Virus record (IMG/VR): IMGVR_UViG_3300045051_000090
Location: 1-42,684 of that record
DNA from: a virus
Length of the DNA: 42,684 bases
Strand: one strand, 5' to 3'
Positions 18,940 to 26,980 of this stretch are shown here, piece after piece (positions within the stretch are counted from its first letter, which is position 1; each line of letters begins with the position of its first letter). The position numbers were made by a program, and so were the translations under genes. The notes below the pieces were generated by a model. That model worked only from the letters and a program-made list of their open reading frames with translations, was not told the DNA's origin and searched no databases.

Positions 18940-19198
18940 TTTTGTCTCCTTTCATTTCTAATAATCTAATCCCACAATTAAGACCGTATAAATAACCTGC
19001 CTCAAATTGTAAATTCTCATACTCGTTAAATGCTTCAATACTGATTAAATTCTCTTCAATAACTTTTGGCGTCCTTTCTATTCCTAACTCGTTGAATATT
19101 CTGGCATAACTTTCATTTTCTGCCACCTCATTCAAGAACTCGGCTTTCTGTTCTAGTAACTCCCTTAAAGGGTTAATTTTGCTTTCTTTTGTGGACAT
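18932..19198 (-). CDS. Hypothetical helical protein
   Basis: 88 residues, helical throughout with a C-terminal AGYLYGLNCGIRLLEMKGDK. AAGGAGAC site. It is the first gene behind the promoter at 19314 and its mRNA carries the folded leader at 19217-19294, so its expression may be controlled at the RNA level. Unknown function. Confidence 0.7.
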   Translation of the reverse strand: MSTKESKINPLRELLEQKAEFLNEVAENESYARIFNELGIERTPKVIEENLISIEAFNEYENLQFEAGYLYGLNCGIRLLEMKGDKNV

Positions 19199-19216
19199 TG
19201 CTGTCTCCTTTCTTTT

Positions 19217-19294
19217 GACGACTCGAGGCGTTGAACTCGCTTTTTGCGTTGCCTTTGACCTAACTTGTCAAAGTGTCGTTGCCTCGTTGTCGTC
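19217..19294 (-). ncRNA. Folded 5' leader (three-way-junction-like)
   Basis: In the minus-strand transcript GACGAC-AA-CGAGGC (19281-19294) pairs with GCCTCG-A-GTCGTC (19217-19229), a 12-bp closing helix. It encloses a perfect 7-bp hairpin CTTTGAC-AAGTTAG-GTCAAAG (19253-19273) and a smaller GC-rich stem around AACGCAAAAAGCG. The ribosome site of the next gene follows 6-10 bases after the helix. Confidence 0.6.
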
Positions 19295-19313
19295 GCTTTC
19301 TTTTCTTTCTCTT

Positions 19314-19342
19314 AGTATATCATAGATATATTATAAATACAA
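19314..19342 (-). promoter_or_regulatory. Sigma70-type promoter
   Basis: TTGTAT (19337-19342), 17-bp spacer, TATACT (19314-19319). The end TGATATACT is the same as in the promoter at 16074. Confidence 0.75.
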
Positions 19343-19353
19343 TACTTTTCTAT

Positions 19354-19382
19354 ATTCTCCCAATTCTGGCTAGATTATCCCA
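19354..19382. repeat. CCAATTCTGG repeat, copy 1
   Basis: ATTCTCCCAATTCTGGC followed by TAGATTATCCCA. Shared with 20243-20271 and, in part, 20365-20387. It lies just upstream of a minus-strand promoter and covers the stop of the small gene at 19370. Confidence 0.75.
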
Positions 19383-19510
19383 CTTATAAAGTCAAGGTGT
19401 GAAGCATACAAGAACAGTCCCAAGATAATCAAAGCCCAAATAATACCTTTTACGTTGTTAAAAATCCTTTCTCTTCGCTGTCTCTTTTGTTTTTCTCTCC
19501 AATAACTCAC
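19370..19510 (-). CDS. Small membrane protein
   Basis: 46 residues from a GTG at 19510 (AAAGGGG 6 bases upstream). Very basic start (YWREKQKRQRRER) and one hydrophobic helix (IIWALIILGLFLYASHLDF). Inner membrane, basic end in the cytosol. It lies between a terminator and the repeat/promoter region. Unknown role. Confidence 0.62.
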   Translation of the reverse strand: MSYWREKQKRQRRERIFNNVKGIIWALIILGLFLYASHLDFISGII

Positions 19511-19526
19511 GTTGACCCCTTTCAAT

Positions 19527-19551
19527 ACAAAAGAGGGCTAAAAAGCCCTCT
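19527..19551 (-). terminator. Rho-independent terminator
   Basis: AGAGGGC-TTTTTA-GCCCTCT on the minus strand followed by TTTGTATT, directly after the stop of the gene at 19554. Confidence 0.8.
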
Positions 19552-19553
19552 AA

Positions 19554-20114
19554 TTAGATGTTATTCTCAATAATATCAGTTAAATCAATATCGCCTTCCA
19601 AGTCCAAAGCCCTTTCGATAATCTCGTCGGCGTTGTCTTCCAGTTCCTTTTCATAATCGAAACTGCTTAAACTTTCGAGATTTCCGTAACCGTTAAATCT
19701 GATATATTCGTCATTCCAAGATTGAATATTGCCGAAGAAAGTCCTCTGGACTGCGTTGATTACGTTACCCTCGAAGAACATATTGAAGAACTCATCATCA
19801 AAGTCATAGACCTCAAGAGATTCGAGAGAGCCGTCCCAACTGTTCACGGCTCGGACGATTTCCCTCAATAGTTCGCTATTGTCTCGATTCTCTTCTAGTA
19901 GTGTTTTGTTGTCTTTCTCTTCTGCGATATAAAAAGCGTCTTCGCTTTCGTTTAATTCTCCGGTGCTTGTTTCGATTCCGACATAATTGCCCGATTCTGG
20001 CAAGTATTGAAGTAAATATTGTCCAATACTGTCCTTGATAACGAGATAGTTCTCATTCTTCCAATGGACTTTTTTGCCCTCGTCTACTGCCTTTTTAATT
20101 TCTGCTAGTGTCAT
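19554..20114 (-). CDS. Hypothetical acidic early protein
   Basis: 186 residues from the ATG at 20114, which has AAAGGTGG at good spacing; a GTG three codons earlier lacks one. N-terminus LAEIKKAVDEGKKVHWKNENY is a common phage opening; the C-terminal half is very acidic (DYEKELEDNADEIIERALD) with YIRFNGYGNLESLSSF. First gene of the rightmost minus operon, with its own promoter (20179) and terminator (19527), so it is expressed alone and early. An antirestriction or host-takeover role is plausible but no motif proves it. Confidence 0.75.
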   Translation of the reverse strand: MTLAEIKKAVDEGKKVHWKNENYLVIKDSIGQYLLQYLPESGNYVGIETSTGELNESEDAFYIAEEKDNKTLLEENRDNSELLREIVRAVNSWDGSLESLEVYDFDDEFFNMFFEGNVINAVQRTFFGNIQSWNDEYIRFNGYGNLESLSSFDYEKELEDNADEIIERALDLEGDIDLTDIIENNI

Positions 20115-20178
20115 TTCTGCCACCTTTCTGCCTTTCGGCGTTTATTATTTTATGCCGAACTCTCTCGGCTATATATCC

Positions 20179-20207
20179 ATTCTATATTATAAAGCATATA
20201 TTGTCAA
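20179..20207 (-). promoter_or_regulatory. Sigma70-type early promoter
   Basis: TTGACA (20202-20207), 17-bp spacer, TAGAAT (20179-20184), reading into the gene at 19554-20114. A TATAAT lies inside the spacer at 20186-20191. Confidence 0.85.
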
Positions 20208-20211
20208 ATAG

Positions 20212-20220
20212 TTATCCACA
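20212..20220 (+). promoter_or_regulatory. DnaA box
   Basis: TTATCCACA, exact consensus, 5 bp from the -35 of the early promoter. Same context as 9410-9418. Confidence 0.6.
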
Positions 20221-20242
20221 GTTTTTAGGACTTTTTTTGATT

Positions 20243-20271
20243 ATTCTCCCAATTCTGGCTTATTATTCCCA
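20243..20271. repeat. CCAATTCTGG repeat, copy 2
   Basis: ATTCTCCCAATTCTGGC followed by TTATTATTCCCA; matches copy 1 over the first 17 bases and copy 3 over the last 23. Confidence 0.8.
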
Positions 20272-20364
20272 TTACAAGAATAAAGAAGAAAGACCAAGAG
20301 ACAAAAGCCCTTAAATTATAACTAAACTATATTAGACCATCTTATTAGACATAAGTAAATATAA

Positions 20365-20387
20365 CCAATTCTGGCTTATTATTCCCA
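20365..20387. repeat. CCAATTCTGG repeat, copy 3
   Basis: CCAATTCTGGC followed by TTATTATTCCCA, identical over 23 bp to the end of copy 2, 116 bp away in the same orientation. Confidence 0.8.
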
Positions 20388-20761
20388 TAAGAGAACATAA
20401 CAATAAAGGGCTTTCACGCTTACAAGGTATAAGAGAGACATCAATCAAATCATTGAAAGTAGTTTAACCCTCTAAAAGACCCTAAAATATATTAAAGCGA
20501 GGCAATAAAAGAGAGAGAGACCCCCCCCACCCCCACCGAAAGGAGTCCCACAGAGCCAGTTACAGTAGAGTGAGGGAGAGGAGAGATGTTATGTGTCTGT
20601 GTCACTACTACTTTTAACGAAGGTGCGAAGCAATGGGCGAAGCCCTAGGGGGGCAGGGGCTATATATGTGACCACCACAGAGATCAAGGGATTCTAAAAT
20701 ATATAGATATAAAAAATACTTGGCAAGGAAGATTAAAATGTTGTGTAGTAGTATTTCCCTA

Positions 20762-20790
20762 TTGACAATATATTATATATGATATAGGAC
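20762..20790 (+). promoter_or_regulatory. Possible late-operon promoter
   Basis: TTGACA at 20762-20767 and TATAGG at 20783-20788 (15-bp spacer) in an AT-rich track reading toward the late genes. A second candidate nearer the genes is TTGCGA (21023) with TATACA (21045), 16-bp spacer. Neither is decisive. Confidence 0.45.
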
Positions 20791-20969
20791 TATAAGTATA
20801 GGGTAGTAGACAATACTAGTATACAACGGACAAGGCTTAGGCAGTCGAACGAGATTGATGGGGAGCGTGTGGTTGACCAATACTAGCGTCACTATGAGGG
20901 TAAGACCTATTGGGAACACAAGTTTATATGCTATTAGAGCTAAATATGTGTAGGGGTTAATAAACTTAG

Positions 20970-21092
20970 TTACAAGCCGAAAAGCGCAAGCTAACGGCAT
21001 TTAACACGGTCAGTTAGGCTTTTTGCGACCTAGTCGCGATAACCTATACAGCCACTTTGCGAATATGTTTGATGTGGGGACTCACGTCCCCT
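20970..21092 (+). ncRNA. Structured leader upstream of late genes
   Basis: Three hairpins in a row: GCCG...CGGC (20976-20998) holding AGC-GCAA-GCT with a GNRA loop, GCGAC-CTA-GTCGC (21025-21037), and GGGGAC-TCAC-GTCCCC (21076-21091). The control motif copy B (21048-21069) lies between the last two. It could be a leader RNA of the late operon or an anti-termination site. Confidence 0.5.
21048..21069. repeat. Dispersed control motif, copy B
   Basis: ACAGCCACTTT-GCGAATATGTT, identical to 9607-9630 apart from two missing bases. Confidence 0.8.
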
Positions 21093-21150
21093 TTCAAGCA
21101 GACAATTAAGGGAGGGCGTCAGCTTTCCGACAATGGAGGAAAAGAGAGAA

Positions 21151-21321
21151 ATGTTACAAGCAAATCAAGCGTTTGAATGGGAAGTTAAAAATGTGAAGGC
21201 CGGTGTAGACCGCGAAGGCAATCGTATTGTTGACCTCCACTTCAGAACTAATGACCTGTCAGTATTATTACTAGCAAGTAAAATCGGGACAGAGACAATT
21301 AAACTCGAGCTGAAAGGCTAA
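21151..21321 (+). CDS. Hypothetical protein, first late gene
   Basis: 56 residues from the ATG at 21151, behind GGAGG and AGAGAG; an ATG at 21133 would add six residues but has no ribosome site. Beta-rich: FEWEVKNVKAGVDREGNRIV and DLHFRTNDLSVLLLASKIG. Lies directly before the small terminase gene. Unknown function; its position suggests packaging or regulation. Confidence 0.65.
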   Translation: MLQANQAFEWEVKNVKAGVDREGNRIVDLHFRTNDLSVLLLASKIGTETIKLELKG

Positions 21322-21334
21322 TACTAAAGGGATA

Positions 21335-21748
21335 ATGACAGAAGTAGTTGAGGGCGAAGTCCTTACAGAAGAGCAAGTTCAAGAGGAACTGCAACCTACA
21401 AAAAAGAGAAGGGTGAGAAGAGACCGAAAGATTCGTGACAAGATGTTTGTTGACGAATATATGCGTAATGGTGGAAACGCCACGAAAGCGGCTTGGGCTG
21501 TGACTGGAGCTAAGACAAAGGCCTCCGCACAGTTTATGGGACACCAACTCTTACAAAGAAACAAAGAAGACATTGAACAAAGAATGGTTAAGTTCGGTCT
21601 AACCGACGAACTAGTGTTCAAACGTCATAAAGATATTATAGAAAATGGTGGAGATACCGTCGCAATGAAGGGTATTGACACTTATTACAAAGTTACACGA
21701 AAAGAGGGTGGCTCTGACGGCAACGTCACAATTCACTTTAACTTCTAA
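21335..21748 (+). CDS. terS: Terminase small subunit
   Basis: 137 residues. FVDEYMRNGGNATKAAWAVTG (about 37-57) is the helix-turn-helix typical of small terminases (Terminase_2-like), followed by a helical oligomerisation region (LLQRNKEDIEQRM, LTDELVFKRHKDII) and a beta end. It would bind the packaging site on phage DNA and hand it to the large subunit encoded 17 bp downstream. The N-terminal 35 residues are acidic then very basic (PTKKRRVRRDRK). Confidence 0.85.
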   Translation: MTEVVEGEVLTEEQVQEELQPTKKRRVRRDRKIRDKMFVDEYMRNGGNATKAAWAVTGAKTKASAQFMGHQLLQRNKEDIEQRMVKFGLTDELVFKRHKDIIENGGDTVAMKGIDTYYKVTRKEGGSDGNVTIHFNF

Positions 21749-21765
21749 GGTAGAGGGGGGAGAAA

Positions 21766-23064
21766 ATGCCTTATATCGAACACGAATATACACCTCACCC
21801 AAAGCAATTAGAGGTGCATAGATCGGAAGCTCGTTTTATTGTGTTGAACACAGGAAGACGTTTTGGCAAATCAATACTTGCCTACAATCACGTATTGAAA
21901 AAAGCACTTCAAAAACCCGGACGTTACTGGATTGTCTCGCCTACATATAGACAGGCGAAAGACATTTACTGGCGTGAAATCGTTGAGAATTACACTCCTA
22001 AAGAGTTGATAAAAAGAAAGAATGATACCGAGCTTTTAATAGAACTAAAAGCCCCAAACGGTGAGACTTCGACTATCGAACTTAAAGGTGCTGACAACTA
22101 CGACCGTCTCCGTGGTGCGAGAATTGATGGACTTGTTTTAGATGAGGCAGCATTTATGAAGCCATTTGTCTGGCAAGAGATTCTTGAGCCAATACTCGCG
22201 GAGTCTGGTGGTTGGGCTATCTTTATCTCAACTCCTAAAGGCTTTAACTGGTTCTATGACTTGGCAGAACACGCTAAAAGAACTAAGGGTTGGCAATATT
22301 TTCACTTCACTTGTTACGATAATCCTTATTTTCCAAAGCACGAACTTGACCGTCTTAAAGACGAAACACCGGCTGACACGTGGGCGCAAGAATATGAAGC
22401 CCAATTTACGAAGAATGCAGGACTTGTCTTTAACGAATTTGATACCGCACTACACGTTGTTAATAAAGCATTTATTGAAAAACATCGTTCCAAGTGGGTC
22501 AAATACCGCTCAATCGACTTTGGTCAAACAAACCCGACTGCCGTCCTCTGGATTGGCGTCGACGAAGAAGGAAATGTCTACGTTTTTGACGAACTTTACA
22601 GGACTGGTCTTAGAACTTCAGAACTAGCGCATTTAATATACGCTAAATCTGTTGATTACTACACCAGAACAATAGGAGACTCGGCAGCAGCACAGTCAAT
22701 TAACGACCTTGCTGAACACGGAATCTTCGTTGAGCCGGCTACTAAAGCTCAAGGCGCAAGCGGAGAGAACTATGTAACCGCCGGTATCGCAAAAGTCAAA
22801 GAATTTTTGAAAGTTAACCCAAATACAGGCAAACCTAAACTCTATGTGGCCGAACATTGCCAAAATCTAATCGACGAGTTCCTCTCTTACGAGTGGGAAG
22901 TGTTGAAAAAAGAGAATGAAGGCGATAAGAACGCTCCAGAGAAGCCAAAAAAGGTTAATGACCACGCACTTGACGCGCTCCGTATGTTTATTTACGAGTA
23001 TACGAAGCCAATGAAGTATAAACAGCAAGAATATACTCCGGCTAACTCAATTACCGGATATTAA
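21766..23064 (+). CDS. terL: Terminase large subunit
   Basis: 432 residues, a usual length. ATPase half: Walker A GRRFGKS (30-36), VSPTYRQAKD adenine-side motif (about 59-68), Walker B GLVLDEAAF (about 122-130) and coupling motif FISTPKG. Nuclease half: SIDFGQTNPTAVL (about 249), GDSAAAQS (about 305) and DHALDALRMF (about 402), the three acidic sites of the RNase-H-like fold. It pumps DNA into the prohead and cuts it. Headful or site-specific cutting cannot be decided, though the circular assembly suits permuted ends. Confidence 0.97.
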   Translation: MPYIEHEYTPHPKQLEVHRSEARFIVLNTGRRFGKSILAYNHVLKKALQKPGRYWIVSPTYRQAKDIYWREIVENYTPKELIKRKNDTELLIELKAPNGETSTIELKGADNYDRLRGARIDGLVLDEAAFMKPFVWQEILEPILAESGGWAIFISTPKGFNWFYDLAEHAKRTKGWQYFHFTCYDNPYFPKHELDRLKDETPADTWAQEYEAQFTKNAGLVFNEFDTALHVVNKAFIEKHRSKWVKYRSIDFGQTNPTAVLWIGVDEEGNVYVFDELYRTGLRTSELAHLIYAKSVDYYTRTIGDSAAAQSINDLAEHGIFVEPATKAQGASGENYVTAGIAKVKEFLKVNPNTGKPKLYVAEHCQNLIDEFLSYEWEVLKKENEGDKNAPEKPKKVNDHALDALRMFIYEYTKPMKYKQQEYTPANSITGY

Positions 23065-23072
23065 GGAGCAAA

Positions 23073-24944
23073 ATGGCTGAAAAAGCAACTAAAAACAAGA
23101 AGGCAGTCCAAAACAGCGACGAAATCGTCGGTCTTGTTGTCTCACGTTACTCTCAAGCGAGGGACGAACGGAAGGCATACGAGAATAAATGGGACGACCT
23201 TTATCAAATGTATCGGTTCAAACCGAAAAGCATTGTTAAGGGCAGAGCAAATCTTTATATCCCTTACGCATTCTCGAATGTAGAGACAGTATTCCCACGT
23301 ATGATCGCGAAAACGCCTCGTGTGAATGTTGCTCCAGTAGGGCCTCAAGATTTACAAGGCTCATTGATAATGAAATCTTTGATTGAATACACTTGGGAGA
23401 AATATAACCTTGACGAAGTAGTCAGAAGACTCGCTAAATCAACGCTTATATATGGAACAGGTGTTGTCAAAGTCGTTTGGAAGAAAGAGATTAAAGCTCT
23501 TAAATCACTCGAGACAGAACTTGACGCAGATGGTCGAGTTGTTGACTCAAAACAGGTGACTAAATCTAAAGTAACCTACGACGCACCTTGCGTTACAAAC
23601 CTCGATTTACGAGAAGTTTACTTTGACCCAGACGGAGTTACGATAGAATCGTGTCGTTGGATAGTTCACCGTTATATGGCTACAAAAGAAGAGCTATTTG
23701 CGAATCCAAACTACAAGAAAGCCGACTTAGAACAAATCACATACGGTTTTTCTAACGACCAAATCAGACGCGGTCTTCATACAACTATGAGACCAACCCT
23801 ATCGAAGCACGAAGCAGAAGTTCTCGAGTATTGGGAAGACGACCGATTGGTTGTTATCGCCGGTGGTGTAATGCTACGGGACGAACCAAACCCTTATGAA
23901 CACAAAAAGAAACCTTTTGTAGTTATAGTAGACCACATCGACGACCAAATTATCTACGGTATCGGTGAGGTAGAACCAGTTGAAGGACTACAAAACGAAA
24001 TGAACACTCTCCGAAATATGAGAATGGACTTCAACACCCTAACATTGAATCCTGTCTGGCAGGTTCGAGCGGGAGCGGTCACAGACCTCGACCAAATTCG
24101 ATTCACGCCGGGACACAAGATAGTTGTTCAAGGCAACGAAGCGGCAGTTAGACCGATTGATATGCCACACGCACCTCAAACTTCTTATAAAGAAGAAGAA
24201 TCAATAAAGATGGACTTGCAAACGATTACCGGCGTAAGTGACTACTCAAAGGGAAACGAGTCTGGTTCATTGAACGATACTGCAACAGGTATCTCATTGA
24301 TTCAAGAGGCGGCTAATCAAAGATTCAACGCTAAGTTACAGAACCTTGAGTTTGGTCTAAAGAATATCGCAGAACTTATCCGTGACCTATGGTTACAGTT
24401 TGCGACTGAAGACCTAGTAATCAGAGTTACCGAGAAAGACGGTTATCAATTCATTAAGATTAACCCAGAAGAAATTAGGGGTGAATACGACATCAGAATT
24501 GAATCTGGTTCAACAGTTCCATCAAACAAACTACAAGAACGAAACGAAGAAATGAACAAATACAATGTTCTAACTGCGAATCCACTTGTAGCTCAATCTC
24601 CAGAAGCACTACTAGAAGTTACTAGAGGATTGCTAGAAAAATGGCAAGACCCTGCAATGGAGAGCATTATCGAAGCCCTAGGCGCTAAAGTCGGTGAAAT
24701 AAACGAAGAGAAGCAAAAGGCTCAAATGATGGAAGAAGCGCAGAGACAGGCGCAAGGAATGGCCGACGAGACCACTCTAAACTCTGGCTCGGCAATAGAC
24801 CCCGCAATGTTTGAAGACGAAGAGGACGATGTTCCCGAAGACTTCAAGGCACTGGCAGCGCAAATGTTACAAAAAGGCAAAGGCCCAATGATGGGTAGCG
24901 AAGATGTAGTAAACAGCGCGGCTGAATCAATAAGAAATATGTAG
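23073..24944 (+). CDS. Portal protein
   Basis: 623 residues, in the range of podovirus portals. Recognisable parts: YIPYAFSNVETVFPRM clip/wing start, DLREVYFDPDGVTIESCRW, FVVIVDHIDDQIIYGIGEVEP and GVSDYSKGNESGSLNDTATG, common in this portal family. The C-terminal 80 residues are helical, Met/Gln/Glu-rich, and suit the barrel inside the head. It forms the dodecamer through which DNA enters and leaves. Position between terminase and scaffold supports this. Confidence 0.93.
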   Translation: MAEKATKNKKAVQNSDEIVGLVVSRYSQARDERKAYENKWDDLYQMYRFKPKSIVKGRANLYIPYAFSNVETVFPRMIAKTPRVNVAPVGPQDLQGSLIMKSLIEYTWEKYNLDEVVRRLAKSTLIYGTGVVKVVWKKEIKALKSLETELDADGRVVDSKQVTKSKVTYDAPCVTNLDLREVYFDPDGVTIESCRWIVHRYMATKEELFANPNYKKADLEQITYGFSNDQIRRGLHTTMRPTLSKHEAEVLEYWEDDRLVVIAGGVMLRDEPNPYEHKKKPFVVIVDHIDDQIIYGIGEVEPVEGLQNEMNTLRNMRMDFNTLTLNPVWQVRAGAVTDLDQIRFTPGHKIVVQGNEAAVRPIDMPHAPQTSYKEEESIKMDLQTITGVSDYSKGNESGSLNDTATGISLIQEAANQRFNAKLQNLEFGLKNIAELIRDLWLQFATEDLVIRVTEKDGYQFIKINPEEIRGEYDIRIESGSTVPSNKLQERNEEMNKYNVLTANPLVAQSPEALLEVTRGLLEKWQDPAMESIIEALGAKVGEINEEKQKAQMMEEAQRQAQGMADETTLNSGSAIDPAMFEDEEDDVPEDFKALAAQMLQKGKGPMMGSEDVVNSAAESIRNM

Positions 24945-24952
24945 GAGGAAAA

Positions 24953-25195
24953 ATGGCAGAGAAGGCAAATGTCTTGGCACAGGTCAATGACGTATACAAT
25001 CACCCCGGTTGGGCGCACATTGAAAAAATGATTCAAGACGAAATCACAAATTGCCTAATGGCAATAACCGATCTCTCTACCCCCATAGAGGAAGTGGATA
25101 AGCTAAGAATACTCCTAGCATATAACCAACGCTTCTTGGACAAGGTAGAAGCAGATAAACAACAATACAAATTGACACAATCACAGCAGGGGTAA
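24953..25195 (+). CDS. Hypothetical small protein
   Basis: 80 residues, helical (VYNHPGWAHIEKMIQDEITN, STPIEEVDKLRILLAYNQRF) with a Gln-rich end. AGGAGGAA site. It lies between portal and scaffold as in many podoviruses where a small helical protein of unknown function is found there. Confidence 0.75.
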   Translation: MAEKANVLAQVNDVYNHPGWAHIEKMIQDEITNCLMAITDLSTPIEEVDKLRILLAYNQRFLDKVEADKQQYKLTQSQQG

Positions 25196-25213
25196 GTTTT
25201 GCCCCCAACTGTG
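25182..25213 (+). promoter_or_regulatory. Intercistronic hairpin
   Basis: CACAG...CTGTG outer stem with inner GGGG/CCCC, loop TAAGTTTTG. It covers the end of the gene at 24953 and lies before the scaffold ribosome site. No T run, so more likely an mRNA-processing or stability element than a terminator. Confidence 0.5.
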
Positions 25214-25235
25214 ACCGTCAGAAGAAAGGAACAGA

Positions 25236-26042
25236 ATGACAATCAACCAAACCGAAGCACCAGTCGTTGAGACCCCGGAAGGACAAGTCGAAGCACCGGA
25301 AAGCCAAGGAGTTGTAGAACAAACTGTTGAAAGCCCAGAACAAGGGACAGAGACACCTCTACAATCCCCAAGTGAAGACGCGCAAGAACAAGAAGCAGAG
25401 GCTTCACTCTTTCAAACACTAAAAGCCCAAAAGGGTTGGCAGTCGGAAGAGGATTTGGCGAAAGCCTACAAAGAAGCTGAAGCAGAGTTAACCCGTAGAA
25501 GCCAAGCTCTCAAATCTTCAACAGAAGAAATGGAAGCAATGGAAGCGGTTATCGACGGTCTACTAAGCGGTGACATCACCGAAGACCAACTAATCGACCA
25601 ACCACAATACGGCAGACCAACAACACCAGACCCCGTTATTCGGGAAGTTCGTGAAATGAAAGCTAAAATGGACGTTCAGTCCTTCGCCAACAAGTATGAC
25701 GATTTTGCCGAACTACAACCACTTATGTCTGACATACTAGCGAATACACCAGAACAACACCGGTCTATGTTTGAGGGAGTTAAAGGACTTGAACTGTTAC
25801 GTAAGATGGCGAAAGCCGACTATATGGAGCAAGAAGTCGCAAGCGCAGAGAAAAAAGGAAAGCAATCCTTGACTTTGAAAGAAGTTGAGAAGACTAGGGC
25901 AACCGTAGCTGATGGCACAAAAGCAAAACCCTCTGGCGAAAAAGTTTTCAGTAAAGCTGATATTGACGCTATGCCACTCGACGAGTTCATAGCAAAACGA
26001 GATATTATCGAAGACCAACAACGCAGAGGATTACTACGATAA
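25236..26042 (+). CDS. Scaffold-like protein
   Basis: 268 residues, very acidic N-terminus with Gln, Glu, Pro and Thr low complexity (about 1-60), then helices (LFQTLKAQKGWQSEEDLAKA) and a basic C-terminal part (SLTLKEVEKTRATVADGTKA, LDEFIAKRDI). This is the layout of podovirus scaffolding proteins, which line the prohead and leave before DNA fills it; the C-terminal helix would bind the coat. Directly upstream of the coat gene, as expected. Confidence 0.85.
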   Translation: MTINQTEAPVVETPEGQVEAPESQGVVEQTVESPEQGTETPLQSPSEDAQEQEAEASLFQTLKAQKGWQSEEDLAKAYKEAEAELTRRSQALKSSTEEMEAMEAVIDGLLSGDITEDQLIDQPQYGRPTTPDPVIREVREMKAKMDVQSFANKYDDFAELQPLMSDILANTPEQHRSMFEGVKGLELLRKMAKADYMEQEVASAEKKGKQSLTLKEVEKTRATVADGTKAKPSGEKVFSKADIDAMPLDEFIAKRDIIEDQQRRGLLR

Positions 26043-26071
26043 TAATAAAAAATCCAAAGGAGACTTAACAA

Positions 26072-26947
26072 ATGGCACTTTCATACGAAGGTTACATCAA
26101 CGTCACAGACCAAGATGTATTCGTCCCAGAAGTATGGTCTAAGGATATGATAATCGCAAGAGAATCTTATCTAACGGCCGCAAAACTTGTTAAGCGATAT
26201 GACGAAGAAGTATCAAACTTCGGTGATTTAATTCACATTCCAGAAGTTTCTCCTCTAGTTGCAAAAGCAGTTGGAACACCGGGCAGCGATGTTCAAGTTC
26301 AATCTGTTGAAGAAGGCGAAAAAACAATCGCAATCGACAAATACTATGAGGCTTCTTTCTATATCCACGACAAGTTCTCAGCACAAACTAAATATCGCTA
26401 TGCGAAAGAAATGGCAGACCAAGCAGGTCAAGCACTTGCTAAACAAATGGACTCTGACATTCTAGCACTTTACTCAAGCGCAGGTTCTTTCGTCGGTGAT
26501 GGCGCAACAGAAATCACTAAGACTACTCTTCTTGATTCTATCGCTAAACTAGACGGTGCTGATGTTCCTTCAAACGACAGACACCTTATCGTTGACGAGC
26601 TAGGTAAGAAACAACTCTTCAAAGAAGTTGACTTTATCCGTTACGACGCTACTGGACAGGCTTCACCTGCTCTAACTGGCGCTCGACAAGGCGGTGAGTT
26701 CGGTTCTATCTACGGTGTTAAAGTTCACGTATCTACAAACGTTCCTGTTGAAACAGCAACCCCAAATGTTGTTCACGGAATGATGTTCCATCGTGACGCT
26801 ATCGGTCTAGCTGTTCAAAAGAACAACAAAACTGAAACACAAAGAGAATTGAAGAAACTTGCTACTCTAGTTGTTGCAACTGTCCTTTACGGCGTTGCGG
26901 TTCTACGAGCAGACCACCTAGTTGATGTTCGATACAAACAAGCCTAA
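26072..26947 (+). CDS. Major capsid protein, HK97-fold
   Basis: 291 residues. VFVPEVWSKDMIIARESYLT and KYYEASFYIHDKFSAQTKYR, then IAKLDGADVPSNDRHLIVDE, GEFGSIYGVKVHVSTNV and AVLRADHLVDVRY follow the layout of P22/N4-type coat proteins. It would form the icosahedral shell. No N-terminal protease-cleaved delta domain is present, consistent with a separate scaffold. Strong ribosome site AAAGGAGA and well-used codons fit high expression. Confidence 0.92.
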   Translation: MALSYEGYINVTDQDVFVPEVWSKDMIIARESYLTAAKLVKRYDEEVSNFGDLIHIPEVSPLVAKAVGTPGSDVQVQSVEEGEKTIAIDKYYEASFYIHDKFSAQTKYRYAKEMADQAGQALAKQMDSDILALYSSAGSFVGDGATEITKTTLLDSIAKLDGADVPSNDRHLIVDELGKKQLFKEVDFIRYDATGQASPALTGARQGGEFGSIYGVKVHVSTNVPVETATPNVVHGMMFHRDAIGLAVQKNNKTETQRELKKLATLVVATVLYGVAVLRADHLVDVRYKQA

Positions 26948-26980
26948 ACAGGCTTAACTCTAACTGAATAATATGTTTAG

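Larger units (their letters stand above)
20221..20761. other. Gene-free control region
   Basis: 541 bp without a supported gene. It holds two more copies of the CCAATTCTGG repeat (20243-20271 and 20365-20387), a distant inverted repeat AAAGCCCTT (20305) / AAGGGCTTT (20407), a C-rich run (20521-20537, almost all C) and purine-rich stretches. A 20-codon frame starting near 20586 has a GA-rich site but is not convincing. Confidence 0.5.

Noticed and set aside
20586-20648. 20-codon frame with GA-rich upstream sequence
   Set aside because: Too short, biased composition, no homology by eye.
20773-21000. 75-residue minus-strand frame in the control region
   Set aside because: No ribosome site, hydrophobic by base composition, antisense to the structured late leader.
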